From NCBI GenBank assembly GCA_029961685.1, contig JARWKL010000014.1, positions 21,028,452-21,092,451 on the forward strand: a DNA stretch of 64,000 bases. The letters run 5' to 3'. Both the position numbers and the translations under genes were made by a program. The notes under the pieces are model-generated. The model was not told where the DNA came from. It did no database searches and worked only from the letters and a program-made list of their open reading frames with translations. The stretch is from Aristolochia californica. Taxonomy: Eukaryota > Streptophyta > Magnoliopsida > Piperales > Aristolochiaceae. Shown here one piece after another: positions 23,031 to 36,105 of the stretch; positions within the stretch are counted from its first letter, which is position 1; each line of letters begins with the position of its first letter.

Positions 23031-23941
23031 AAAGGCTCATTTGAAGCTTGTGTCTTCTTTCTCTTCCCATTGGAAGTGGACATTTTTGGCGAGTTCACAA
23101 CAAATTTGGAGACAAATTCTAACATTTCCTCTTCTTCTCCCGGTAATATTGTAGTGATGATAACTATAGGCTTGAAGGGAATAACAACCTTGATAGGTCA
23201 TTTGGCTCATGACTAGTTTTTGGTATTTTTTTTTTCTTCACTTTTTCTCTCTCTTTCCTTTCCCCCTCAAGTATCACCTACTTAAGCTCTTGCCTCTCCC
23301 TGGCTATTAAGCTTACCAGGTCCTCACCGGTCAGACCTTACAAAGGCACTCACTACCTCCTCCACCTTTGTTGTTTCACTACCCATTTCATCCACCAACT
23401 TATGCTCTTCTCTCATTTTCGGAAGATGGTGGAACCTCTTCTCCTTGAGTCTTCTCCCCAAGTAGATGTTTCTTTCTTACTGCCTCTTTTTCTCCCTTTT
23501 AATGCCCATAGAACCACTAATGCCAAACACTATGGTCCTATACAAACTTGGTCACCTTTTCAATTTCATAGTTGTCAAGTTTGAATCCATTCTTTGATAC
23601 GAAATGAACAATGAACTATCCATGAACAAGTTTCAAGTCCTTTTGTTGGTTTTGAAAGATGACATCTATTACATACACCCCCAAATCAAACTCAATGTCC
23701 ATGTTGAGCATGTAGAGCAACACTTTGTCACTCACTAACATGTGTTTGTTGTTTTACTATAAATTGAGTACTGAATGATTGACTATAATAACCTATCAAT
23801 TTCATTTAATTTGGTTATTGGAGAATTTTTCTTCTTGCCACATTGATCCATGTTTAATGATTCCAAGATGACCTTAAAAGGCTCATGATCCATACTAGTC
23901 TCCAAAGTACTATGACCCATACCAGTCTCCAAAGTACTACT
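23031..23941. other. intergenic, no gene recognised
   Basis: Upstream of ASADH. It contains T-runs and CT-rich stretches; no domain or transposon signature was recognised. Confidence 0.5.
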
Positions 23942-26593
23942 CCTCTTAGTATGTGGTTAACTTTAGTAGAGTTAAAATAAGTTGCTCAAATGTGTTTCAA
24001 ATTTTTTTGTAAAACTGTGTAGAATATGCCTATTAGAAATCTGATATCATTTGTTGTGATCCATGAGAATTCAGTGGGATAACTTACTATTGCATTAGAC
24101 TTGGAACTTAGTTGCAAAAGAGAACATGTAAATCTAGTGTTGATCTATGTTAGTCTGAATAGTCTTGTATGCCTATTTGATCTTATTCTTTCTTATATCT
24201 CAATGAAATTCCTTGTTGTAATGTATGAATGCAAATGGAAATGCTCTTGCTTGCAAAAGACAGATAACCTCAGAAGCAACTTGGGCAAACCCAAGGACAT
24301 GCACTGGAACAGTCGGTTACTTAAAAATAAGTGCATGTGTAGTGAAGACGAATCCAAAATGGTGGTAATATGAAAAGTATTCAGTGAAACAAAAATTACG
24401 TTGGTAATAGCAAAAATGCGCTGGTTTAAATCTGGAAGCAATAAGTTTCCTTAACTTTGATGAATTGTAAATTGAAAGAAGTTGCAGGTCAAGATTGAAA
24501 TTTGTATACTTCTTTTGTGAGATTGTCAAACAATAGGCTTACTCTACTATTTTATCTTAATTGTGATGTGACCAGGATTTTATTGTTATTTGTTGCCTCT
24601 TTGTTCTGTTGAAGTAATTGTTTATGGGTCACATTGGTTCAGGTGGAGTAACAATGAGTGTATTTGGATTGATAATGTGCTATATTTTACACAAGTTTTC
24701 AAATTGAGCAGGGTTTCAAATGATTTTTAGATATTTTACGATACTAAGTGTTAGTCATATGCTAATGAGGAGTAGATTTTCTTCAGTTTTCTTTTTATAT
24801 TGTTGATTTAGATGAATTTTGTGGGTAAATTCCATGCAAACCCTTACGAGACACAACTCGTCCACTACCGTAAAGTAGGGGTTTAACGGCTTGTTGCATA
24901 CGCTAAATGCAATCGTGTTCCTTAAGAAAGTGGCATTTTGTTTTCTTAGGCTTAATTTTGGTTTTGTTGTTGTTTTGCTAGGGATTAGCAAAGATTTAGG
25001 TTTGGGGGTGTGATAGATGCCAGATTCTGACATGAGAACTAGATTAATTATAATAGAATAACCCTTATAATTGTGTTATAGGTGGGTATTTATTGGTTTT
25101 TAAATGAAACGTGCATTTATTGAATTTGGCATTAATCATTGCTTATATTGCATATTTTCTCTCTTGAATTATATTTCATTGCTTTTAAGGTTTATTTCTT
25201 CCTAAAATGATTTTTATGATTCAATTATAGAATTTTGGTGGAGAAGGAGATATTTACCAAAATGCCATCAGTGAAAGGGAGATAGATTTTTTAGGGCAAT
25301 ATTGAAAAGGGAGGAGGAGCCGTCGACCGAAGAGGGGGGGTGCCGCCGACGAAAGGGGAGGAGAGCTCGAGAGAGTCTCCCTCCGGACGCCGAATATCGT
25401 TCGTCACCATCGTCCACCACAATCCGGCAAACGAGAACAGACCCGAGGAGAGCTCGAGAGAGTCTCCCTCCAGCCGCCGAACGTTGTTCGTCACCATCTT
25501 CCACCACCATCCGGCAACCGAGAACAGACCCGAGGAGAGCTCGAGAAAGTCTCCGTCACGGCGAGTTCGACGCTGCCATTTTCTGCTCGTCAGGCCGAGA
25601 GGTGACCCGAGAGGGCACCTCCGGCATAGATTCCGCATTCCGACCATCCTCCGGCGTCGATTACCCATTTTCGACCATTTTTGGAGCTATTCCGACTCCG
25701 ACCAAGACTCAAGAGAGCCGGTCAAAGGACTTCGGTTCCATTCCGTCATCCGCCGCACCACCTCCATCCGTGGGTTTCTATCCTTCTTCGCCGTCGTCGT
25801 CTCTACCTCTAGCCACTCGCTCTTGCAACCCGAAGCCACCAATTTCTGGAAATTGTAGCACCCATGAGAACGAGCCTTTGCTGCCCAAGAGAGGAAGGAG
25901 AAGGGGAGTAATCCATCATTTTGTAATTTAATTTTCCTATAGTTTGAACTTAGGTTTTGAATGTTATTAAATTTATTTGAGAATTAATGTTTATCGAATA
26001 TTTGTTTTCCGAATATTTGACTAAATTAGTTAGTTTGGGTAGGATTGTAATTTAGGTTGGATTCTAGTATTTTAATCTGATTTCTGTCTTTAACTCTAAA
26101 TGCCCGAGAGGGGCTAGACGTAAGGATTGAGAAACCGGATTCGTGATTACGTGGCGCTCGAGAGAGGCACGAATCATGGTAAAATCTAGAGTTGATAATT
26201 TTAGCATCATCACAATAGGAAATTGATTCTTTGCATTCTATTGTAATCCGATCTCTGTGATTAACTCTTGGCGCCCGAGAGTGGCTAGATGCAAGGATTG
26301 AGAATCCGGATTCGTGGTTACGTGGCGCTCGAGAGAGGCACGAATCACGATAAAATCCAAAGTTGATGTTTAATGTTGTGCAAGTTGTTAATTAGATTAT
26401 TGCTTGATAATTTAGGATATAATTAGTGTTTAGTTCAGATTAATTCATCATATTTGGTTAGGTTAGTTGACTGAAGAATACACAAAATTCAGTCCTCCCT
26501 GTGGATATGACTCTCGCTTACCGCTAGATTACATGAATGATTCGTACGCTTGGTATAAAAGCCGATGTAATAAAATTTCACATCAAGTTTTTG
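23942..26593 (+). mobile_element. Athila-type (Ty3/Gypsy) 3' fragment with LTR
   Basis: The plus-strand arm holds about 1.07 kb of the element's 3' untranslated internal region, a polypurine-like tttgggggtg, and then the LTR. After the LTR, tcaagttttt is what normally follows a 5' LTR in this lineage just before the primer site. So this LTR is flanked by 3'-internal sequence on one side and by 5'-leader sequence on the other. Confidence 0.8.
25011..26582 (+). repeat. Athila-type LTR, left copy
   Basis: Begins tgatagatgcc after tttgggggtg and ends aaaatttcaca (1,572 bp). It contains a GC-rich block (25310-25900) with open but meaningless reading frames and two 106-bp direct repeats at 26091-26196 and 26262-26367 (spacing 171 bp) bearing gtggcgctcgagagaggcac. 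Confidence 0.85.
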
Positions 26594-28095
26594 TGTGAAA
26601 TTTTTATTACATCGGCTTTTATACCTCGCAAGCGTACGAATCATTCATGTAATCTAGCGGTAAGCGAGGGTCATATCCACAGGGATGATTGAATTGTGTG
26701 TATTCTTCAGTCAACTAACCTAACCAAATATGATGAATTAATCTGAACTAAACACTAATTATATCATAAAGCATCAAGCAATAATCTAATTAACTACTTG
26801 CACAACAGGAAACGTCAACTCTGGATTTTACCGTGATTCGTGCCTCTCTCAAGCGCCCCGTAACCACGAATCCGGATTCTCAATCCTTGCATCTAGCCCC
26901 TCTCGGGCGCCTAGAGTTAATGACAGAGATCGGATTACAATAGAATGCAGAGAATCAATTTCCTATTGTGATGATGCTAAAATTATCAACTCTGGATTTT
27001 ATCGTGATTCGTACCTCTCTCGAGCGCCACATAACCACGAATCTGGTTTCTCAATCCTTGCTTCTAGCCCCTCTCGGGCGCATAGAGTTAAAGACAGAAA
27101 TAAGATAAAAATACCAGAATCCAACCTAAATTACAATCCTACCCTAACTAACTAATTTAATCAAATATTCGGAAAACAAATATTCGATAAACATTAATTC
27201 TCAAATCAAATTTAATAAACATTCAAAACCTAAGTTCAAACTATAGGAAAATTAAATTACAAAATGACGGATTACTCCCCTTCTCCTTCCTCTCGCTCGG
27301 GCAGCAAAGGCTTGTTCTCACGAGTGCTGCAATTTCCAGAAATTGATGGCTTCGGGTTGCAAGAGCGAGTGGCCAGAGGTAGAGACGACGCCGGTTAAGA
27401 AGGATAGAAACCCATAGATGGAGGTGGTGCGACAGATGACGAAATGGAGCCGAAGTCCTCTGACCGGCTCTCTTGAGTCTCGGTCGGAGTCGGAATAGCT
27501 CCAGAAATGGTCGAAAATGGGTAATTGACGCCGGAGGATGGTCAAAATGCGAAATTGGAGCCGAAGGAGCCCTCTCGGGTTACCTCTCAGCCTGGCGAGC
27601 AGAAACTGGCAGTGTCGAACTCGCCGCGACGGAGACTCTCTCAAGCTCTCCTCGGGTCTGTTCTCAGTTGCCGGACGGCGGTGGACGACGGTGGCGCGAT
27701 GAACGACGGCTGGAAATCATCTCGGGTCTCCCTTCTTTTAGTCGCCGGCCTCCGCCCGTTTCTCCCCCCTCGAGCTCCCTTTTCTATTGATCGATTTTTC
27801 CCTAAAAATCACTCTCTTTCACTAATGGCATTTTTTTAAATATATCCTTCTCCACGAAAATTCTCATGAAATTCCATAATTGAATCCATAAACATCATTT
27901 CAAGAAGAAATAAACCCTAAAAGCAATGAAATATAAATCAGGAGAGAAAAATATGCAATATAAGCAATGATTAATGCCAAATTCAATAAATGCATGTTTC
28001 ATTTGAAAACCGATAAATACCCACCTATAACACAATTATAAGGTTTATTCTATTATAATTAACCTAGTTCTTATGTCAGAATCTGGCATCTATCA
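26594..28095 (-). repeat. Athila-type LTR, right (inverted) copy; 3' LTR of the minus-strand element
   Basis: Inverse of the left LTR, 1,502 bp; it ends at 28095 where cacccccaaacc is the complement of the polypurine tract. The same internal duplication is present at about 26820-27100. Confidence 0.85.
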
Positions 28096-28828
28096 CACCC
28101 CCAAACCTAAATCTTTGCTAGTCCCTAGCAAAACAACAACATAACCAAAATTAAGCCTAAGAAAACAAAATACCACTTTCGTAGGGAACATGATTGCATT
28201 TAGCGTATGCAACTAGCCGTTAAACCCCTACTTTACAATAGTGGGCGAGTTGTGTCTCGTGAGGGTTTGCATGGAATTTACCCACAAAAATTCATCTAAA
28301 TCAACAATATAAAAAAAAACTGAAGAAAATCTACTCCTCATTAGCATATGACTAACACTTAGTATCGTAAAATATCTGAAAATCATTTGAAACCCTGCTC
28401 AATTTGAAAACCTGTGTAAAATATAGCACATTATCAATCCAAATACACTCATTGTTACTCCACCTGAACCAATGTGACCCATAAGCAATTACTTCAACAG
28501 AACAAAGAGGCAACAAATAACAATAAAATCCTGGTCACATCACAATTAAGAGAAATTAGTAGAGTAAGCCTGTTGTCTGACAATCTCACAAAAGAAGTAT
28601 ACAAATTTCAATCTTGACCTGTAACTTCTTTCAACTTACAATTCATCATCAAAGTTAAGGAAACTCATTGCTTCCAGATTTAAACCTATTTTTCGCTATT
28701 ACCAGCGCATTTTCACTATTACCAGCGTAATTTTTGTTTCACTGAATACTTTTGGTATTACAACCATTTTGCATCCGTCTTCACTACACATGCACTTATT
28801 TTTAAGTAACCGACTGTTCCGGTGCATG

Positions 28829-29605
28829 TGTTATGGACTCAATAACACTGAGTCATCTACTTTACTTTTATTATTTATGTTGCTTTTAATTTCGAATTTA
28901 TTTGATTTGTAATAAGACTTAAAGGTAGGGTAGAATTGGGTTTTATAACCCTAACCTATGTTGATATTAATTACCCTATTTAAGGGGTAAGGATGGAGAA
29001 ATAAAGCAAGTTCAGAATTAGCATAATCTAGGGTAATTTAGGTTCCTTCTAGTCTCTCTATTCTAGGGTTCTTGGTGTGAACTCTCTTGGGGGTTTGCTG
29101 CATCCATTGGGGAGTCTTTGAGGAGAACTTGGAAGGAAAAGGAGAAGGAATCAGCCTTCTCTTCCATGCTGCAATAGTCATCCATCTCTTCCACGAACCA
29201 GCAGTGAGGGAAGGAGGATTTGCGTGAGCCTTAGCATCAAGAAAGGGATTTTCGAGTTGCTGAATTGAAGGAGGTCTTCAAGAGGTATTTTTATCTATCT
29301 TTTCCAAGTTTAGAAGAGCTAGAGACTGCCCTCTTTACATTCAGCATTGGTAGTTGCATGAATTCAGAAACCCTATTCATTGACGTGAGGAATAAAGTGG
29401 GGTTTCATAATTGGATCCTTAAAATAGTCTCTTGATTGAATTGGTGCATCTATAATTGAGAAAAGGAAACTCCTTTTCAATTAGAACGTGAAAGGAGAAG
29501 TATAAGAGAGTTCTTTTCACAAAAACGTGATAAGAAACCCTCAAACAGTGCTGGATTCATATTCAACTCGCCGAGTTACTAGATCCATGGCTAGGGACCA
29601 TAACA
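28829..29605. mobile_element. solo LTR (777 bp) with 5-bp target duplication
   Basis: The sequence starts tgttatgg and ends ccataaca and is flanked by gcatg on both sides (28824-28828 and 29606-29610). The other arm of the large inverted repeat lacks it, which gives the empty site. It contains a TATA-like ccctatttaagg near 28974. No internal region is present, so it is best read as a solo LTR; a short non-autonomous element of another type is less likely. Confidence 0.85.
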
Positions 29606-30762
29606 GCATGTCCCTGGGTTTGCCCAAGCTGTTTCTGAGGTTATCTATCTTTTGCAAGCAAGAACATTTCCATTTGCATTCATACATTACAACAAGGAAT
29701 TTCATTGAGATATAAAAAAGAATAAGATCAAATAGGCATACAAGACTATTCAGACTAACATAGATCAACACTAGATTTACATGTTCTCTTTTGCAACTAA
29801 GTTCCAAGTCTAATGCAATAGTAAGTTATCCCACTGAATTCTCATGGATCACAACAAATGATATCAGATTTCTAATAGGCATATTCTACACAGTTTTACA
29901 AAAAAATTTGAAACACATTTGAGCAACTTATTTTAACTCTACTAAATTTAACCACATACTAAGAGAAGTAATTTGAAAACCACGAACAAAAATCAAAAGA
30001 AAATCATTGCTAAGACATAAAAGAGTCGTTTCCCCTCCCCCCCAAACCTAAACTTGATATTGTCCTCAATGGGGAAAAGTTAATACACCAACAAACCAAC
30101 TAACAATCATTAAAATATCTGATTATACTCCAGTTGACTCACAACTTAGCTGGTTATACTCTAGCAGAGTAAGGGTTAAGCTCCCTCAAGGCTCCAAAAT
30201 CCTTAGGTGGGACCATATATGTTTCGTCATCAACAACAATACCGAAGAGTCAATAAAGACCCCCAAGAATGATACATAGTCTCCCTCAAAGAAGGTTTAC
30301 TCGTATCAGTCGTACCCGTAGGTAATCATCCGTAGATGAAACCGCTATCCCACATCACACTTTGAAGAAATCTCCATGTGACTGGCCACTGAAGGCAGCA
30401 GGAATCACCTGAACACAAGTCATTGAGTTACTCACCATAAGGTTTTCATTCAATACTTCAAGATCGAACTGGTCAATACCAGAACGGTTGTTTGAGTTCA
30501 GACCTCTCAAACTAGGAACCAAAAGTCTGGTCATCGACTACCGGAACCATTTATGCTCTCAGCCGGCAAGAGAGTACCCCGAGTCCATGACGAGGCCGGC
30601 TTCACCGGGGGACCTCCAATCAATCAAGACCAGAGTACACCAAAGGTTATCCCAATAAGAATGAATAAACCAAAAATAAAATTGTAATATACAAAGGGAT
30701 AGAAACGTGGGGATTTCCCACAATGTGCTAAGTTTATAGTCGTAAGCAACACTCTGACGCAG

Positions 30763-33700
30763 TCAAGATGAATGGACAGGTTCCTCCAAGAAAATCACCA
30801 TCACCTCCTCCAGTGTGGGGACATTCTCAAGATACGATTTGAGCCTCTGACTGTTAACTTTGAAGACCGACCCGTCTCCGTGATTGTGGATATCAATAGC
30901 GCCATGAGGAAACACCTGTGTAACCTCAAATGGACCTGACCACCTGGATCTTAGCTTCCCTGGAATCAAATGCAATCGTGAGTTATAAAGTAAAACATTC
31001 TGCCCAACAGTAAAAGACTTGTGAAAAATAGATTTATCATGTAAAAGCTTTGTTCACTCCTTATATAGTTTGACATTCTCATAAGCATCATGACGTATCT
31101 CCTCCAACTCATTCAATTACAATTTCCTCTCCTCACCCGCTTGAGTCAAATCAACATTCAAAGCCTTAATGGCCCAATAAGCTCTATGCTCAAGATCAAC
31201 AGGTAGATGACATGCTTTGCTGAACACTAGGAGAAATGGAGACATCCCAATAGGAGTCTTATAAGCGGTTCGATAGGCCCATAAAGCATCGTCCAATCGA
31301 GTGGACCAATCTTTCCTATCAAAGCGAACCGACTTCTCCAAAATCCGTTTAATCTCCCTATTAGAGATTTCCACTTGACCACAATTTTGCGGGTGGTACG
31401 GAGTGGACACCTGATGAGTGATGGAGTATTTCTTCAACAAGGTCTCAAATGGTCTGTTACAAAAATGAGATCCCCCATCACTGATGATCACTCTCGGGAT
31501 ACCAAACCGATTAAAGGTGTTTTCTTTTAAAAACTTTACCACCACTTTTTGATCATTTGTCTTACATGCAATAGCTTCAATCCATCTAGAGACATATTCA
31601 ACAGCAACAAGGATGTATTGATAGCCGAACGAGACAGGAAAAGGACCCATGAAGTCAATACCCCACACATCAAACAATTCAACAATAAGAATGGGGTTAA
31701 GAGGCATCTTGTTCTTCCTAGACAAACAACCAGTCCGTTGGCATCTATCACGCACACGATAAAACTCATGGGCATTTCTAAATAATGAAGGCCAATAGAA
31801 ACCACATTGCAAGACTTTAGCTGCGGTCTTTCTAGCACCAAAATGTCCACCACATGCGTGGGAATGACAAAATTCAAGAATGTTGGCAAAGTCTTGCTCA
31901 GGTACACAACGCCTAATGACTTGGTCAGGACACACCTTGAATAAATAAGGGTCATCCCAAAAAAAATGTTTGACTTGGGAAAAGAATTTCAACCGATCTT
32001 GTTTACTCCAATAATCAAGAATCTTACGAGTTACAAGATAGTTGACTATGTCAGCAAACCAAGGCAACTGGGATACTTGGAGAAGTTGTTCATTAGGGAA
32101 GGAATCATTTAAAGGAAGGAATCCTTCCTGAGGTGCTACACAGATCCTAGATAGATGATCAGCAACAACATTCTCACAACCCTTCTTATCTCGAATCTCA
32201 AGGTCAAATTCTTGCAATTGCAAGATCCATCTAATCAAGCGAGGTTTAGTGTCCTTGATGGATAATAAGTACTTCAAAGCAGAATGATCAGTGAACACGA
32301 TAACCTTTGACCTTAACAGATATGATCTGAATTTGTTCAAGGCAAACACAACAGCTAGCAACTCCTTCTTAGTGGTAGTGTAATTCAATTGAGCATCATG
32401 AAGAGTGAGGCTACCATACTGAATGACACAGGGAATTTTATCCGTCTTTTGCCCCAAAATAGCCCCCAATGCATAATCAGAGGCATCACACATCAACTCA
32501 AAAGGCAAAGACCAAGTAGGGGGTTGGACAATGGGTGCAGTGGACAAACATTTCTTCAGTGTCTCAAAAGCATGAATACAGGCATCATCAAAGGCAAAAG
32601 CAATATCTTGAGCAAGCAAATTCGTCAAAGGACGAGAAATTTTTCTAAAATCCTTAATGAAGCACCTATAGAACCTAACATGGCCAAGGAAAGAACACAC
32701 CCCCTTCATAGAAGTAGGTGGTGGCAGATTGGCAATTAGGTCAACCTTGGCTTTGTCCACTTCTACACCCCGCTCAGACACTACATGTCCTAAAACAATT
32801 CCTTCTTTTACCATGAAGTGGCATTTCTCCCAATTCAATACTAAATTGGACTTAATGCAACGGGACAATGCGAGTGAAAGATTGTGCAGACATATCTCAA
32901 AGCTAGAGCCAAACACATAAAAGTCATCCATAAAGACCTCTAAAAAGTCACCAATCATGTTAGAAAAGATACTCATCATGTACCGTTGGAAAGTGGCGGG
33001 TGCATTGCATAAACCAAAAGGCATGCATCTGTAAGCATAGGTGCCAAACGGACACGTGAATGTGGTCTTTTCCTAGTCTTCTAGAGCAATTGGAATTTGA
33101 TTGTAGTCGGAGTATCCATCTAAGAAGCAATAAAAATGTGGCCAGCTAATCGCTCTAACACTTGATCAATGAAAGGTAGAGGGAAGTGATCCTTCCTAGT
33201 GGCGGAATTAAGTTTTCTATAGTTAATGCAGACACGCCACTTGGTGGTAGTTCTTGTGGGAATCAATTCACCACTCTCATTTTTCATTATCGTTATCCCC
33301 CCTTTCTTAGGGACAACTTTAATTGGACTCACCTAGGTGCTATTAGAAATAGGGTAAATGATGCCTGTCACAAGCAACCTGATGACTTCTTCTCTCACAA
33401 CCTCCAGCATATGGGGATTTAACCTACGTTGCATCTCATGTGAGGCTTTAGTCCCCTCATCCAAATGAATACGATGCATGCATATGGAGGGGCTAATCCC
33501 TTTTAAGGCTTCAAGAGTCCACCCCAATGCCTCTCTGTGTGCTTGTAAAACTTCAGTCAATTGTTCCTCCTGCTCAATACTCAAATCAGAGGCAATAATG
33601 ACTGGCAATGAGTTCATGGGCCCCAAGAACGAATACTTCAACGTGGGAGGAAGTGGCTTAAGATCTAGCTTGGAAGTTTCAAGAGGTTTGTCCAAGTCAA

Positions 33701-36050
33701 GATGAAGATCCTGTGGATGATCAGTTGTGACAACCTCATAAGCTTCCTCCAACAGTGGTACAAAACTGAGTAAAGAGTCAACCTCTTGGAAATATGTTTC
33801 CTCATCAAAATAGTCCATGTATAAAGATGTTATGCAAGACTTAAAAGATTCAAGAGTGGATTCATCATCAAGCATAATAGTCTCTATCTTAAATGCAGGA
33901 CTCAGATCATCAGACTCAAGTGGCTAGTGCCCGACATTAAACGCATTCAACGAGACCTTAAAATTTCCAAAAGACAACTCCAACTCACCACTTTTACAAT
34001 GAATGACAGCATTAGATGTGGCTAAGAAGGGACGTCCTAGGTTGACAGGAATTTGGTTGGTCACATTGACAACTGGTTCGGTATCAAGAACAATGAAATC
34101 AACCGGGAACAGAAATTTGTCCACTTTTATCAAAACATCTTCAACTATTTCTCATGGTATCTTGACAGAACGGTCAGCTAGTTGAAGTGTGATGGGGGTA
34201 GGCTTCAATTCCCCCAAACCTAATTGTTGGTACACAAAGAAAGAAAGCAAATTCACACTTGCCCCTAAGTCAAGAAGAGCTCTATGGATGGTATGTTCAC
34301 CAATGACACATGAAATTTTGGGGCATCCAGGATCTTTAACTTTAGGAGGAGTGTTGTGCTTCAGAATTGAGCTTACATTCTCAGTAAGAAAGACCTTTTT
34401 GTTAACATGTTGTTTTCTCTTCTGTGTACAAAGGTTTTTCAAAAATCGAGCATAGGCAGGGACTTGCCTAATAGCATCAAGAAGTGGAATGTTAGTGTGA
34501 ACCTTACTAAACAGTTCCAACATTTCATGCATGCTATCTCCTTTCCTAGGTGGGCCCGATAACCTTTGCGGATAAGGAGCTGGTGGGACTTGGTTAGGGA
34601 TATGCCTGGATGTTGGTGGAGAACTTGGAGGTTCTTCACTCAATGATGTGTCCACATTGTCATCCTTTGACTCCTTAGACTTAGTGGTCTCTACCCCATT
34701 GTTCAACTCATGACCACTCCTAAGGGTAGTTATGGCTTTGGCTTGCTCGTGGTGGGGATTGGAATTCGACCCACTGTCATATGTGCTTTTGGGGTTAGGA
34801 ATGGTTTGACTCGAGAGTCTATTTTGTGCCTGTTCACTCATGTGGTTGGCCAACCGACTCACTTGCATTTCAAGTTTAGCAATGGAGGACTGTGTATTCT
34901 GCATGAATAGTTGAAGTGTATCCTCAAGTGAAGGTTTTTGTGGAATCAATGGTTGTTGAGTGAAGTGTGGGCGCGAAACTTGGGGTTGAGTAAACCCTGG
35001 AGGACCCCCATCCTGTGGACCCTTGGACCATGAGAAATTTGGGTGCCTAGCCCAACCCGGATTATATGTTTCCGAAAAAGCATCGTTTCAGTTTGGTCTA
35101 TGAAAATTCTGGACTGCATTCAAGTCCTCAATGAGCTCCGGGTCGGATGAACTAGATGGGCACATTTGTGTGGGATGAGATGAACTAGAGCATATGGCAC
35201 AGACAGTAGATGGGTTAGGAGTAGGTGAACTCTTGGACACCATAACGGCATCAATTTTTCTAGTCAACCCCTCAATCTTGGCCATGAGCATGGGTGTTTC
35301 ACTAACCTCGTAGAGACCCCCTCTTTTGGCTTCGTGGGATCTCCTATCAACATTAAATGATGAACCCCATTGCTAAGATTGATCACTGAACGTTTCAAAG
35401 AAGTCCCACGTTTCACTAGCACTCTTACCCATCAAACTCCCACCACTCGTTGCATCTACCATGGATCTAACCTGGGGTGTAAGACCTTGATAAAAGTATT
35501 GCACTAAATGCCATTTCTCAAACCCATGATGCAGACACCTACGGATCAAATCCTTCCATTTCTCCCAAGCCTCATAAAAATGTTCACCCTCCTGCTGCAT
35601 AAAGTTGGAGATTTCTCTCCTGAGGGCTGTAGTTCTCTTAATGGGAAAGTAATGTGTCCCATGAAGTAATGCTGCCCACCTCTAAGGAATTAAGCCAAGA
35701 CTTGGCCTTATCCTTAAGTGAAAATAGAAAAAGTCTTAACCGAATAGAGTCATCTGAGAAATTCTGGAATTTGAAAGTCGCATAGATATCTAAGAATTCT
35801 TTGATGTGGTAATAAGGGTTCTCCTTCTCCAACCCATAGAATGTGGGGAGGAGTTGGATCACACCCAGTTTCAACTCATAACTGGCAGCAGTAGTGGGTG
35901 GCAATATAATGCAAGAAGGTGATGTGAAGTGGGATGGGATAGAATAATCCCTCAGGGCTCTACTGTCACCTGCTGCAGGTAATTGTAATGGTTCGCCCTG
36001 ATTGGCCTTGGTAGCTCCTAACTTGACTTTTGGTGTTTTCCTACAAATAT
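30763..36050 (-). pseudogene. Athila gag-pol remnant
   Basis: Gag covers about 36050-34950 (FYGLEKENPYYHIKEF near 35830) with stops near 35372 and 35088. The protease region has DLGASVNLL near 34235. Reverse transcriptase begins in 33875-33120 (KWRVCINYRKLNSATR) and continues from 33024 with [16 protein letters not shown] and FMDDF. RNase H ([10 protein letters not shown]), the integrase core (DFMGPFP near 31660, DGGSHF near 31470) and its C-terminal WSGPF motif near 30932 follow. About six stops interrupt it. The fragment from 33024 to 31117 is still open for 635 codons. Confidence 0.9.
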
Positions 36051-36105
36051 GTTCTACCTCTTCAACAAAGGGAGTAATGGTTCACCTAGGGAGCGGCGCC
36101 CGAGC

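Larger units (their letters stand above)
23942..29968. repeat. giant inverted repeat, arms of about 2.6 kb, 11-bp spacer
   Basis: 23942-26582 is repeated in inverted orientation at 26594-29968, ignoring a 777-bp solo LTR in the right arm. The spacer is tcaagtttttg (26583-26593). Both arms consist of the 3' end of an Athila-type internal region plus its LTR. Divergence between arms is visible, so it is not an assembly mirror of one sequence. Confidence 0.9.
26594..36105 (-). mobile_element. Athila-lineage Ty3/Gypsy retrotransposon lacking its 5' LTR
   Basis: Minus-strand order from about 36.05 kb downward is gag, protease, reverse transcriptase, RNase H, integrase, then a roughly 2.7-kb 3' region and the LTR. 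DLGAS at the protease and ADHLSRI after RNase H are typical of the Athila branch. A gcgccg-containing patch near 36095 may be the remains of an Asp-tRNA-type primer site. Above it the expected LTR is absent, so the 5' end is truncated. It contains a solo LTR at 28829-29605. Confidence 0.85.

Noticed and set aside
25302..25931. Frames of 125-209 codons on both strands
   Set aside because: They lie inside the Athila LTR in a GC-rich block, are present inverted in the other LTR with breaks, and show no domain.
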